A stretch of 15,868 bases of DNA, taken from NCBI GenBank assembly GCA_947625995.1, contig CANQQN010000015.1, positions 1 through 15,868 on the forward strand. Reading direction: 5' to 3'. Origin of the DNA: an uncultured Lachnospiraceae bacterium. GTDB lineage: Bacteria; Bacillota; Clostridia; Lachnospirales; Lachnospiraceae. The translations under genes and the position numbers were made by a program. Below the pieces are notes generated by a model. It had not been told where the DNA came from. It saw nothing but the letters and a program-made list of their open reading frames with translations, and made no database searches. Position 1 is the stretch's first letter, and each line of letters starts with the position of its first letter. Positions 1 to 5,893 of this stretch are shown here, one piece after another.

Positions 1-30
1 AGATATTTACATGATAACATTACTCTCGAA

Positions 31-51
31 ATTGTTTAATTCTCAAACAAT
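31..51. repeat. perfect 7-7-7 inverted repeat upstream of the broken regulator
   Basis: ATTGTTT at 31-37 is mirrored by AAACAAT at 45-51 across a 7-base spacer. It lies about 80 bases before the start codon of the broken XRE-type gene, so it could be an operator for that gene or for something to the left. It has no run of T on either side, so it is not a convincing terminator. Confidence 0.35.
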
Positions 52-68
52 CACGCCATAGACGTTTT

Positions 69-98
69 TTGTATTTTTTGCTATGCTTTTCTTACATA
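69..98 (+). promoter_or_regulatory. weak promoter candidate for the broken regulator
   Basis: TTGTAT (69-74) and TACATA (93-98) are separated by 18 bases. Both boxes deviate from consensus and the surrounding DNA is T-rich, so chance similarity is quite possible. Confidence 0.25.
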
Positions 99-130
99 GT
101 AAAATTCAAAAACCAAAGGAGAGAAAAACT

Positions 131-789
131 ATGATTATCAACATAGGAGAAAATATCCGTCGCTGCCGCACAGAACTGCATCTGACACAGGAACAACTGG
201 TGATCGACCTGCCCTCCTTTGTATGCGGCCGTGAACTCATGACAGCACATCTTTATGAGGGGGAACGGCAGATGGAATGTTATCAGTTTCTTCTGTCACA
301 GTTTATAGGGCAGATCAACAAATACTTGAAAAAGCTCACAACTCTCCCCAAAGGAACCAACCACTGGTCTGATTTCATAAACGGAACAAAAGAGATGAAT
401 ACCTGCCTGCAGAAAATTCAGGAAAACCAGACAGACATACACTCCTGAAAAGCGGCAGGGAGATTGGCTTTATTATCCTCAAACATGGGGATGCAAATCG
501 TAAAAGCAAGCAGAAAACAGGCCCGGAAAGACGCCGCCACTTATTTGAGGCCATGCATAAATTACTGGCTCCCCGGCTGCTGGGCTGGTATACAGACTAC
601 GAAAAAGAAGACGCCGCCATCCTGTTCAGGAACAGATTGATGGACTGTTTGTGGGAAGGCTTCAATGAAACCAAGCCTGATATATGGACGGAAGACCGTC
701 TTTATCTGAATATTGAAATGGCTTCCGCTCTGCGCCGCAGAAACAAACCAAAGGAAGCCATGGAAAAACTGGAGGCTTGGAATTCTTCA
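131..789 (+). pseudogene. degraded XRE-family regulator with TPR-like C-terminal part
   Basis: The gene begins at the ATG at 131, which has an ideal ribosome binding site (AAAGGAGAG at 115-123); an earlier ATG at 83 has none. The first 25 or so residues (MIINIGENIRRCRTELHLTQ...) are the start of an XRE helix-turn-helix domain. The recognition helix and the usual downstream sequence are missing. The frame passes straight into sequence resembling the later sensor part of such regulators (CRELMTAHLYEGERQMECYQ) and stops at 448. A second frame, open from 373 to 1002, carries helical TPR-like sequence at about 553-785 (RNRLMDCLWEGFNE, LYLNIEMASALRRRNKPKEA, MEKLEA). This looks like one cytoplasmic regulator gene that suffered an internal deletion plus a frameshift and stop. 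After about 785 the likeness ends and the sequence becomes the antisense of a membrane protein gene. The 131-448 piece could still make a 105-residue protein, but one without a complete DNA-binding domain. The family resemblance is from memory. Confidence 0.55.
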
Positions 790-1091
790 ATCCAAAAGCA
801 AATTACCAGTATCATACATATAATGCTTGGAAGAAAAAATAACAATCTGAATGGCAGTTTGATCTTCTCTTTGAAAATCTCTTCAAAGGCAAAAATGTTT
901 GCGCCTAATAATGGAAAAAAGCCAGCCGTTAAAAGGATTCCGGCGGCCTCCCAGCCATTAAAAGTAATCATAGCTTCTGGATTCGGTTCACTAATTTCAT
1001 GAGCCAAGTATGGAATTGCAACATAAATTAAACAGAAGATACCAATAATATTAACAATTATAATTACAATTTGCGTTATTTTTTCTTTCAT
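702..1091 (-). CDS. small three-helix membrane protein, unknown function
   Basis: The likely start is the ATG at 1089-1091, preceded by GGAG (1101-1104 on the complement) at a good distance. A TTG at 1106 in the same frame has no comparable site. The 129-residue product has three hydrophobic stretches: about residues 5-29 (ITQIVIIIVNIIGIFCLIYV), 45-70 (WEAAGILLTAGFFPLLGANI) and 80-102 (FRLLFFLPSIICMILVICFW). I do not recognise a family. It lies 37 bases downstream of the small XRE regulator on the same strand and may be co-transcribed with it; a TATAAT-like box at 1118-1123 lacks a -35 partner. The last 25 or so residues, after CFWIEEFQ, are encoded by the antisense of the broken regulator gene. 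The natural C-terminus may therefore have been lost at a junction near 780-790 and replaced by out-of-context sequence. Confidence 0.6.
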   Translation of the reverse strand: MKEKITQIVIIIVNIIGIFCLIYVAIPYLAHEISEPNPEAMITFNGWEAAGILLTAGFFPLLGANIFAFEEIFKEKIKLPFRLLFFLPSIICMILVICFWIEEFQASSFSMASFGLFLRRRAEAISIFR

Positions 1092-1128
1092 ATGTGTCAA
1101 CTCCAAACGTATATGTTATTATATCATC

Positions 1129-1359
1129 TCATGCGTTGCGAAAATCCTGTATCTTAGGATCCTCCCGATATTCCAATATATCCCCCGGCTGACAGTCAAG
1201 GGCTTTGCAGACAGCGTTCAAAGTGGAGAATTTCACGCCTTTCGCCTTGCCGTTTTTCAGCACCGACATATTCGCGATGGTAATCCCCACCTTTTCGGAA
1301 AGCTCCGTTACGGACATTTTTCTCTTTGCAAGCATGACATCAATATTGATAACGATCAT
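1129..1359 (-). CDS. small XRE/YozG-like transcriptional regulator
   Basis: The 76-residue product is essentially one Cro/CI-type helix-turn-helix domain. Residues 18-35 (TELSEKVGITIANMSVLK) form the helix-turn-helix, followed by KFSTLNAVCKALDCQPGDIL, the ending typical of the small YozG-like (HTH_26) regulators. The start is the ATG at 1357-1359, preceded by AGAGGGG (complement of 1366-1372) six bases away; an in-frame TTG two codons earlier is poorly placed. Genes of this type are very often paired with DUF2975 membrane protein genes, as here: the DUF2975 gene is 93 bases upstream on the same strand. The regulator presumably binds DNA as a dimer and controls this small operon, possibly in response to the membrane partner; that link is inference from the pairing. 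No recognisable operator was found. Confidence 0.9.
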   Translation of the reverse strand: MIVINIDVMLAKRKMSVTELSEKVGITIANMSVLKNGKAKGVKFSTLNAVCKALDCQPGDILEYREDPKIQDFRNA

Positions 1360-1452
1360 AAACAACCCCTCTATTCGCTATATCTGACAACTGGCCTTCA
1401 TCCGTTGGCAGATGAGTCGTGAATCTGCGCGCACAATGTTTTTACCACAAGA

Positions 1453-1932
1453 TCAGATCACGCTGTCGTTTTCTTCCTGTATAACGGCTGCTTTCTGCAC
1501 CAAATGAGACAAAGCGCCCGCAACAACCCCCACTGAAATGCCTGCGAAACAGACGAACAGCGATGCCAGCATAACGGACGGATGATTCATATTCAGGAAC
1601 AGAAACACCAGATTCCCCACAAAGAATACCGCTGTATCTGCAACCGCCGTCACCATGATCTTTTTCAAGGATTCCGCGTTTTTCATGGTAAAAGAACGAT
1701 CCTTGCCGATCTCGGAAGCAATGCTCCACCCATATGTCAGCACAACATAACATGGAATCCCGACGATCCACAGAAAGATCAGCCATGGCCAGAACCACCC
1801 TGAAAACTCCGGATAGCTTTTTAAAACATCCGTCCCCATGACAGGAAATACAATGAAGAAAATAACCGCGCCGCAGACCGCCATGCCGATGATGATCCCT
1901 TTCAGCCAGTTTGATAGTTTTTTCTGATCCAT
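1453..1932 (-). CDS. DUF2975 family membrane protein
   Basis: The 159-residue product has four predicted membrane helices: about residues 11-31 (KGIIIGMAVCGAVIFFIVF), 46-68 (WFWPWLIFLWIVGIPCYVVL), 97-116 (ADTAVFFVGNLVFLFLNM) and 120-145 (MLASLFVCFAGISVGVVAGA). Between helices 2 and 3 is the segment WSIASEIGKDRSFTMKNAES, typical of DUF2975 proteins. Length and topology fit the family, whose molecular role is not established. The start codon has a GTGAGGA-type ribosome binding site. The gene is followed by a YozG-like regulator gene, the usual partner, so the two probably form a membrane-protein/regulator module. A strong promoter about 200 bases upstream (2130-2158) would give a long leader of roughly 190 bases. 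Confidence 0.9.
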   Translation of the reverse strand: MDQKKLSNWLKGIIIGMAVCGAVIFFIVFPVMGTDVLKSYPEFSGWFWPWLIFLWIVGIPCYVVLTYGWSIASEIGKDRSFTMKNAESLKKIMVTAVADTAVFFVGNLVFLFLNMNHPSVMLASLFVCFAGISVGVVAGALSHLVQKAAVIQEENDSVI

Positions 1933-2129
1933 AATCTTTTCCTCACTTTCTTCTTAATCTTATTCAAAAGACCCTCGTAATATAAAATAGTCGTGTTTAT
2001 CGATGAACGCTCACCTTTTCTCAACCACGATAAATTCGCACGTCTTCCAAATTGCTTCAAGATCCTTATATGTGATCTTCCGGTTATAGACAGCTTCATG
2101 AGGAAGGGTTTGTGTTTTTTTACTTCTAT

Positions 2130-2158
2130 ATAATAAACCCTGTATATCTGTTTGTCAA
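2130..2158 (-). promoter_or_regulatory. strong promoter reading toward the DUF2975 gene
   Basis: On the minus strand TTGACA (complement of 2153-2158) and TATTAT (complement of 2130-2135) are separated by exactly 17 bases. This is the only strong minus-strand promoter seen upstream of the DUF2975/regulator pair. It implies a leader of about 190 bases before the start codon at 1932. The leader contains a small AAGATC/GATCTT hairpin and no convincing gene. Confidence 0.7.
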
Positions 2159-2206
2159 TAATATTTTATTGTTTTACGATAATTTATTATTGTTTAATGA
2201 CAACTT
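2157..2206. other. AT-rich segment beside the iteron-like repeats
   Basis: This stretch is almost entirely A and T, with the near-repeats TTTATTGTTT and TTATTGTTTA. It touches the minus-strand -35 box at one end and lies about 30 bases from the repeat array. AT-rich DNA beside iterons is the usual layout of a plasmid-type replication origin, but AT-rich promoter DNA would look much the same. Confidence 0.35.
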
Positions 2207-2233
2207 ATGTTCACTCAGGGGTGAATTGCAGGC

Positions 2234-2341
2234 CGAGAGTCCCGTTTGTAATCCAAGAGTCCCAGTTTGTAAATGAAAGTCCTGTTTTGTAAGCGAGATT
2301 CCCATTTTGTAAACGACTTTCCCGTTTTGTAAACGAGAACT
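2234..2341 (+). repeat. five 20-base iteron-like direct repeats plus a partial unit
   Basis: The units are at 2234-2252 (19 bases), 2254-2273, 2274-2293, 2294-2313 and 2314-2333, with a partial copy (CGAGAACT) at 2334-2341. The consensus is close to CGAGAGTCCCGTTTTGTAAA. The copies are most alike in the TCCC and GTTTTGTAAA parts. The last three are exactly 20 bases apart, about two helical turns, so a bound protein would sit on one face of the DNA. No gene is encoded here. The array sits between the divergent promoters at 2130-2158 and 2476-2504. Iterons of plasmid or integrative-element replication proteins are the nearest known analogue; multiple operator sites for a regulator are the alternative. 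Confidence 0.75.
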
Positions 2342-2475
2342 AGACAGGGTAAACTTAACCGCAGCTATTCAAGCACAGATAAAGTAGAAATAAAAAATGA
2401 ATTGCCGCAGTAAAATCCGAAATGGGATCGCCAAAAAACATTGCTCAAAACTTTTCATTCTCCGCAATTTTTCTA

Positions 2476-2504
2476 TTGACATTTTTTTATTTCTCTTGTA
2501 TTAT
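2476..2504 (+). promoter_or_regulatory. promoter of the gntR-ABC exporter operon
   Basis: TTGACA (2476-2481) and TATTAT (2499-2504) are separated by 17 bases, a near-ideal housekeeping sigma-factor promoter. The expected start of transcription falls inside the inverted repeat at 2508-2528, about 60 bases before the first gene. Confidence 0.75.
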
Positions 2505-2507
2505 AAC

Positions 2508-2528
2508 TGTATTAACACATATAATACA
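2508..2528. promoter_or_regulatory. putative GntR operator (7-7-7 inverted repeat)
   Basis: TGTATTA (2508-2514) and TAATACA (2522-2528) are perfect inverted arms around a 7-base centre. They start three bases after the -10 box, so they cover the transcription start. Position and symmetry fit a repressor dimer site, most simply for the GntR-family protein encoded just downstream. Confidence 0.55.
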
Positions 2529-2573
2529 CTTAATATTCTCAATTCAGACATCTTGCAAAAAGGAGGCAGGACA

Positions 2574-2963
2574 TTGATCCAGTTAAACTACAAGGATCCA
2601 CGGCCTATCTACGAACAGGTCATGGATTCTCTTCGCAGGCTTGTGGTCTCCGGGGTCATGAAGCCCGACGAAAAGCTTCCCTCGGTGCGGGAGCTTGCCA
2701 CCAGCCTTACCATCAATCCCAACACCATCCAGCGGGCCTACCGGGAACTGGAAACAGAGGGCTACATCTACACCGTCTCCGGCAGAGGCTCCTTTGTCTC
2801 TCCCAAAGATTATGTGAAGGACATTTACAAAGAAAGTCTGCTGGAGACATTTGGAAAAACCGTTTCCGAGCTTTTCGCCCTTGGCGAGAATCCGGAGACA
2901 CTGACCAAACAGATGCAAACGCTTTATGGAAAGGAGACGATCAGCCATGATTCAGATCAATAA
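2574..2963 (+). CDS. YtrA-like GntR family transcriptional regulator
   Basis: The product has 129 residues. The start is a TTG at 2574, chosen because AAAGGAGG lies seven bases upstream and the protein then begins right before the conserved start of the family (LNYKDPRPIYEQ). Residues 10-75 or so form the winged helix-turn-helix, with the family hallmarks KLPSVRELA, NPNTIQRAYRELETEGYI and SGRGSFV. The short C-terminal part (about residues 80-129) has only helical sequence and no ligand-binding domain, which is the YtrA subgroup. Members usually repress the ABC transporter operon they head and are relieved by cell-envelope stress, often cell-wall-active antibiotics. The gene overlaps the next (ATPase) gene by 17 bases, so translation is coupled. 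The inverted repeat at 2508-2528 is the likely binding site. The actual inducer cannot be read from the sequence. Confidence 0.92.
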   Translation: MIQLNYKDPRPIYEQVMDSLRRLVVSGVMKPDEKLPSVRELATSLTINPNTIQRAYRELETEGYIYTVSGRGSFVSPKDYVKDIYKESLLETFGKTVSELFALGENPETLTKQMQTLYGKETISHDSDQ

Positions 2964-3846
2964 CGTGACAAAAACATTCGGCGGCTTCAAAGCCCTTGAC
3001 CAGACCTGCATCCATGTGCACAAGGGCAGCATATACGGCCTTGTAGGCCCCAACGGCGCCGGCAAATCCACCATAATCCGGCACCTGACAGGTGTCTACC
3101 GTCCCGACGAAGGGGAACTCCTCATCGACGGCCAACCGGTCTATGAAAATCCGGCATTAAAGAGCCGGATCGCTTATATTCCCGACAATCTTTTTTTCTT
3201 TTTAAATGACAATTTGAAGGATATGATGCGCTTTTACAGGGATCTTTATCCCCGCTTCAGCATGGAGCGCTACGAGCTTCTGCGGGAGGCATTTCCCACC
3301 ATCGACGAAAAACGGAGCCTGCGCAGACTTTCCAAGGGTATGCAGAAGCAGGCGGCCTTCTGGCTTGCCGTGTGCTGTATGCCGGATGTGATCATTCTGG
3401 ATGAGCCTGTGGACGGTCTGGATCCTATCATGCGCCGTCAGGTGTGGAGCCTGCTCATGTCCGACGTGGCGGAACACGAGACCACGGTGCTGGTCTCCTC
3501 CCACAACCTGCGGGAGTTGGAGGATGTCTGCGACAGCGTAGGCATTATGGACAAAGGAAAAGTGGTGCTGGAACGTTCCCTGTCGGATCTTCAGGGGAAG
3601 ACCACAAAGCTGCAGGTGATCTTTGAGGGCGATCTGCCGGTCTTTCCAAAGGAACTGCCCATTCTGCATATTTCCAACATCGGACGGGTCTACACCATCA
3701 TCGTCCGGGAGAGCCGCGAGGCGGCGGCAAAGCTGCTTGCTCCGTATTCTCCGCTGATGATCGACACCCTGCCGCTGTCACTGGAAGAAATCTTTATTTA
3801 TGAGTTAGGAGGCGCCGAATATGGGATCAAAGATATCATTCTTTAA
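2947..3846 (+). CDS. ABC transporter ATP-binding protein (ABC-2/CcmA type)
   Basis: The 299-residue protein is a single ABC ATPase domain that would drive the permease encoded next. Walker A is GPNGAGKST at residues 34-42, Walker B VIILDEP at 148-154, the H-loop histidine is in SSHNL at about 186, and the D-loop is GLDP at 157-160. The signature motif reads LSKGM (about 128-132) rather than LSGGQ. The region where the Q-loop is expected reads IAYIPDN, with proline in place of the usual glutamine; both are seen in YtrB-like and other ABC-2 ATPases. The start at 2947 is preferred over an in-frame ATG at 2926 because AAGGAG (2931-2936) precedes it. The gene overlaps the regulator by 17 bases and the permease by 26 bases, showing a tightly coupled operon. 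The cargo is unknown. Confidence 0.93.
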   Translation: MIQINNVTKTFGGFKALDQTCIHVHKGSIYGLVGPNGAGKSTIIRHLTGVYRPDEGELLIDGQPVYENPALKSRIAYIPDNLFFFLNDNLKDMMRFYRDLYPRFSMERYELLREAFPTIDEKRSLRRLSKGMQKQAAFWLAVCCMPDVIILDEPVDGLDPIMRRQVWSLLMSDVAEHETTVLVSSHNLRELEDVCDSVGIMDKGKVVLERSLSDLQGKTTKLQVIFEGDLPVFPKELPILHISNIGRVYTIIVRESREAAAKLLAPYSPLMIDTLPLSLEEIFIYELGGAEYGIKDIIL

Positions 3847-5827
3847 TAAAGGAATCTACAAAAAAACCTGCAAACGTTTCTTTCCCTGGAGCATCTGCTA
3901 CGGACTAATCCTGCTGGTGATCCTCCCGGCGATGTCAGGCATCATCTACAACAACCGCGCCGTTTACTCTTCCGATGGGACCACCTACCGCAATACCCTG
4001 ACGGGCCTCACCGGCGAGCTGGTCGAGTATACCGCATCTCTGATGCCTTTCCTCATTGTGATCATCGCTTTCGCCGCAATGTTTGCCGGCATGCTGATCT
4101 TTTCCTATCTGTTTAAGGAACGGGCAGCCAATATGATGCACGCCCTGCCGGTGTCCAGAGAAGCGCTCCTGATCACCAGCCTGCTGGCCGGACTGACTTT
4201 GCTGCTTCTGCCCATGGTGCTGGCGGAGGGGATCACCGTTCTGCTTGGGCTGCTGTTCGGCATCACATACTATGCCCTCCTGCACGCGAAGCTGCTTCTG
4301 GCCTTCTGCCTGATCACCTTTGTGTTTTTCTCCATAGCCGTCTTCTGTGCCATACTGTCCGGTCATGTGATCACCATGCCTGTGCTCTTTCAGATCGTGA
4401 ATTTCGTATCCCTGTGGTGCTGGCTGCTTGGCGGCCTGATGAAGGAACTCTTTGTATTCGGGTGCAGTATGTCTTCTGAACTGTCCACCGCGGCAAAATA
4501 TCTGTCTCCCATCATCATGCTTGGATCGGAGTTCGCTGTCACAGAGTATCCGGACGCGCTGGCTGCATCCGATCTCTATACCGGAACTGTGATCTGCCGC
4601 CTGAACTTTCAGATGGTGATCATCTACACCCTCTGCGCGGTTTTGCTGCTGGCAGTCTCCCTGCTGCTGTACCGGAAACGGAAAGTGGAATGCGCCGGAG
4701 ATATCCTCGCCTTCAAAGGCACCGCCTGGATCTTTCAGATCCTCCTTGCCACCGGCACCGGAGTGCTGTTTACGATACTGCTCTACAGCTTTTTTGATTA
4801 TGACATTGTACGAATGCCTTATCTTTCCATGCTGTTCTTTTTACTTGGCACGCCCTTTGGTTTCTTTGCCGGACGGATGCTCATACGGAAAAACTTCTTT
4901 ATCTTCCGGGAATCGGCAAAGGGATTTGTTATCTTTGCGGTCTGCGCGCTTCTTCTCATGCTCTCTGTAAAGATGGATCTTTACGGAGAGGCAAGAAGGG
5001 TGCCGGATCCGGAAGATGTGGAATCCGTGACCATAGATTTCTACGATTCTTCCGTCCAGGACAAAGACGCCATCAACGAAATGATCGATCTGCATAAGCA
5101 GATCGTTGAAAACAGAGCCATGCTCGAAAAACGGCGCGTAAAGAACCCGGATGCTTATGAAGAATGGGACCATATTTCCATAAGATACCGTCTGAAAAAC
5201 GGCGGACTGCTGGATCGTAATTATGAGATTCCTTATAACGAAAAAGAACTGTCGGACAGTTCCTCCCTGATCGCCCGGATCAAAGCGGTAAGTTCATCGC
5301 CTGTTTTTACAAAAGCTTATTATCTGACAGAGGATTTCGTACCGGAAGATCTAACCAATGTGACCTTTTATAATCAGTCGTGGCAGGATATGGATGCAGC
5401 GGAAGATTCTGCAGATGGCGAAACGTCGGAAGACATCTTCAATGAATCTTACTATGTGGAATTATCCAGAGAAGAAGAGATCACCATCGGAGAAGCGATC
5501 CTGAAGGATATTGAAGAAGGACATCTGAAAAGGCAGTACGCCGGGGACGCGCCGTTTTCCTACGACCAGTATCTGCAATATGAGATTAAACTCGACAATC
5601 CTTCAGAGTTGTATAGAAGAAATTACAAGTATGAAAGCATCACGATTAACGAAGATATGAACTACACCATTCAGGCGCTGACAGATATGGGATATATCAG
5701 CGACGAGCATCCGCTGACTGTCAACAGCGACCCGATGGTCGGCTATGAAAAAGATCCGGAATCTGAAGTGATATCCCCGGATCCCGTGACGCCCGATCCA
5801 CAGCCTGCGGCAATTTCCGTCCCCTGA
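3821..5827 (+). CDS. ABC-2 type permease with long C-terminal soluble domain
   Basis: The 668-residue protein is the membrane subunit partnering the upstream ATPase. AGGAGG (3807-3812) sits eight bases before the ATG. The first 385 or so residues hold about eight to ten hydrophobic helices, including 22-43, 73-97, 116-148, 157-180, 185-207, 265-284, 303-325, 333-352 and 368-384. The short cytoplasmic motif MMHALPVSRE (105-114) is typical of clostridial ABC-2 permeases linked to YtrA regulators. From about residue 390 to the end is a hydrophilic domain of about 280 residues (starting DPEDVESVTIDFYD), which I relate from memory to the DUF6449-type extension of such permeases. It ends in an acidic, proline-rich tail (PDPVTPDPQPAA). 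After the last helix this domain is probably outside the cell; sensing or substrate contact is a guess. It is the last gene of the operon. Confidence 0.9.
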   Translation: MGSKISFFNKGIYKKTCKRFFPWSICYGLILLVILPAMSGIIYNNRAVYSSDGTTYRNTLTGLTGELVEYTASLMPFLIVIIAFAAMFAGMLIFSYLFKERAANMMHALPVSREALLITSLLAGLTLLLLPMVLAEGITVLLGLLFGITYYALLHAKLLLAFCLITFVFFSIAVFCAILSGHVITMPVLFQIVNFVSLWCWLLGGLMKELFVFGCSMSSELSTAAKYLSPIIMLGSEFAVTEYPDALAASDLYTGTVICRLNFQMVIIYTLCAVLLLAVSLLLYRKRKVECAGDILAFKGTAWIFQILLATGTGVLFTILLYSFFDYDIVRMPYLSMLFFLLGTPFGFFAGRMLIRKNFFIFRESAKGFVIFAVCALLLMLSVKMDLYGEARRVPDPEDVESVTIDFYDSSVQDKDAINEMIDLHKQIVENRAMLEKRRVKNPDAYEEWDHISIRYRLKNGGLLDRNYEIPYNEKELSDSSSLIARIKAVSSSPVFTKAYYLTEDFVPEDLTNVTFYNQSWQDMDAAEDSADGETSEDIFNESYYVELSREEEITIGEAILKDIEEGHLKRQYAGDAPFSYDQYLQYEIKLDNPSELYRRNYKYESITINEDMNYTIQALTDMGYISDEHPLTVNSDPMVGYEKDPESEVISPDPVTPDPQPAAISVP

Positions 5828-5855
5828 TCTTAAAGACCATGATACAAAACTACAA

Positions 5856-5892
5856 AACGAGCGCTGCAAAGCATGCGGCGCTCGTTGTTTTT
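5856..5892. terminator. intrinsic terminator between convergent genes
   Basis: AACGAGCGC (5856-5864) pairs perfectly with GCGCTCGTT (5878-5886), enclosing a small GC/GC inner helix. On the plus strand it is followed by GTTTTT, ending the gntR-ABC operon about 30 bases after its stop codon. On the minus strand a T-rich tail (TTTTGTAGTTTTG) follows, so it should also stop transcription of the glycosyltransferase gene, whose stop codon lies seven bases away. Confidence 0.8.
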
Positions 5893-5893
5893 G

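Noticed and set aside
1902..2099. 65-codon basic open frame on the minus strand
   Set aside because: It has no ribosome binding site before its ATG, overlaps the DUF2975 start, and resembles no family I know. A translated leader frame cannot be excluded.
2234..2341. The repeats as a CRISPR array
   Set aside because: The 20-base units follow each other directly with no unique spacers, and no cas gene is present.
2397..2573. N-terminal extension of the GntR regulator
   Set aside because: It would place the promoter and operator inside the coding sequence. The TTG at 2574 has the strong AAAGGAGG site and matches the family's usual N-terminus.
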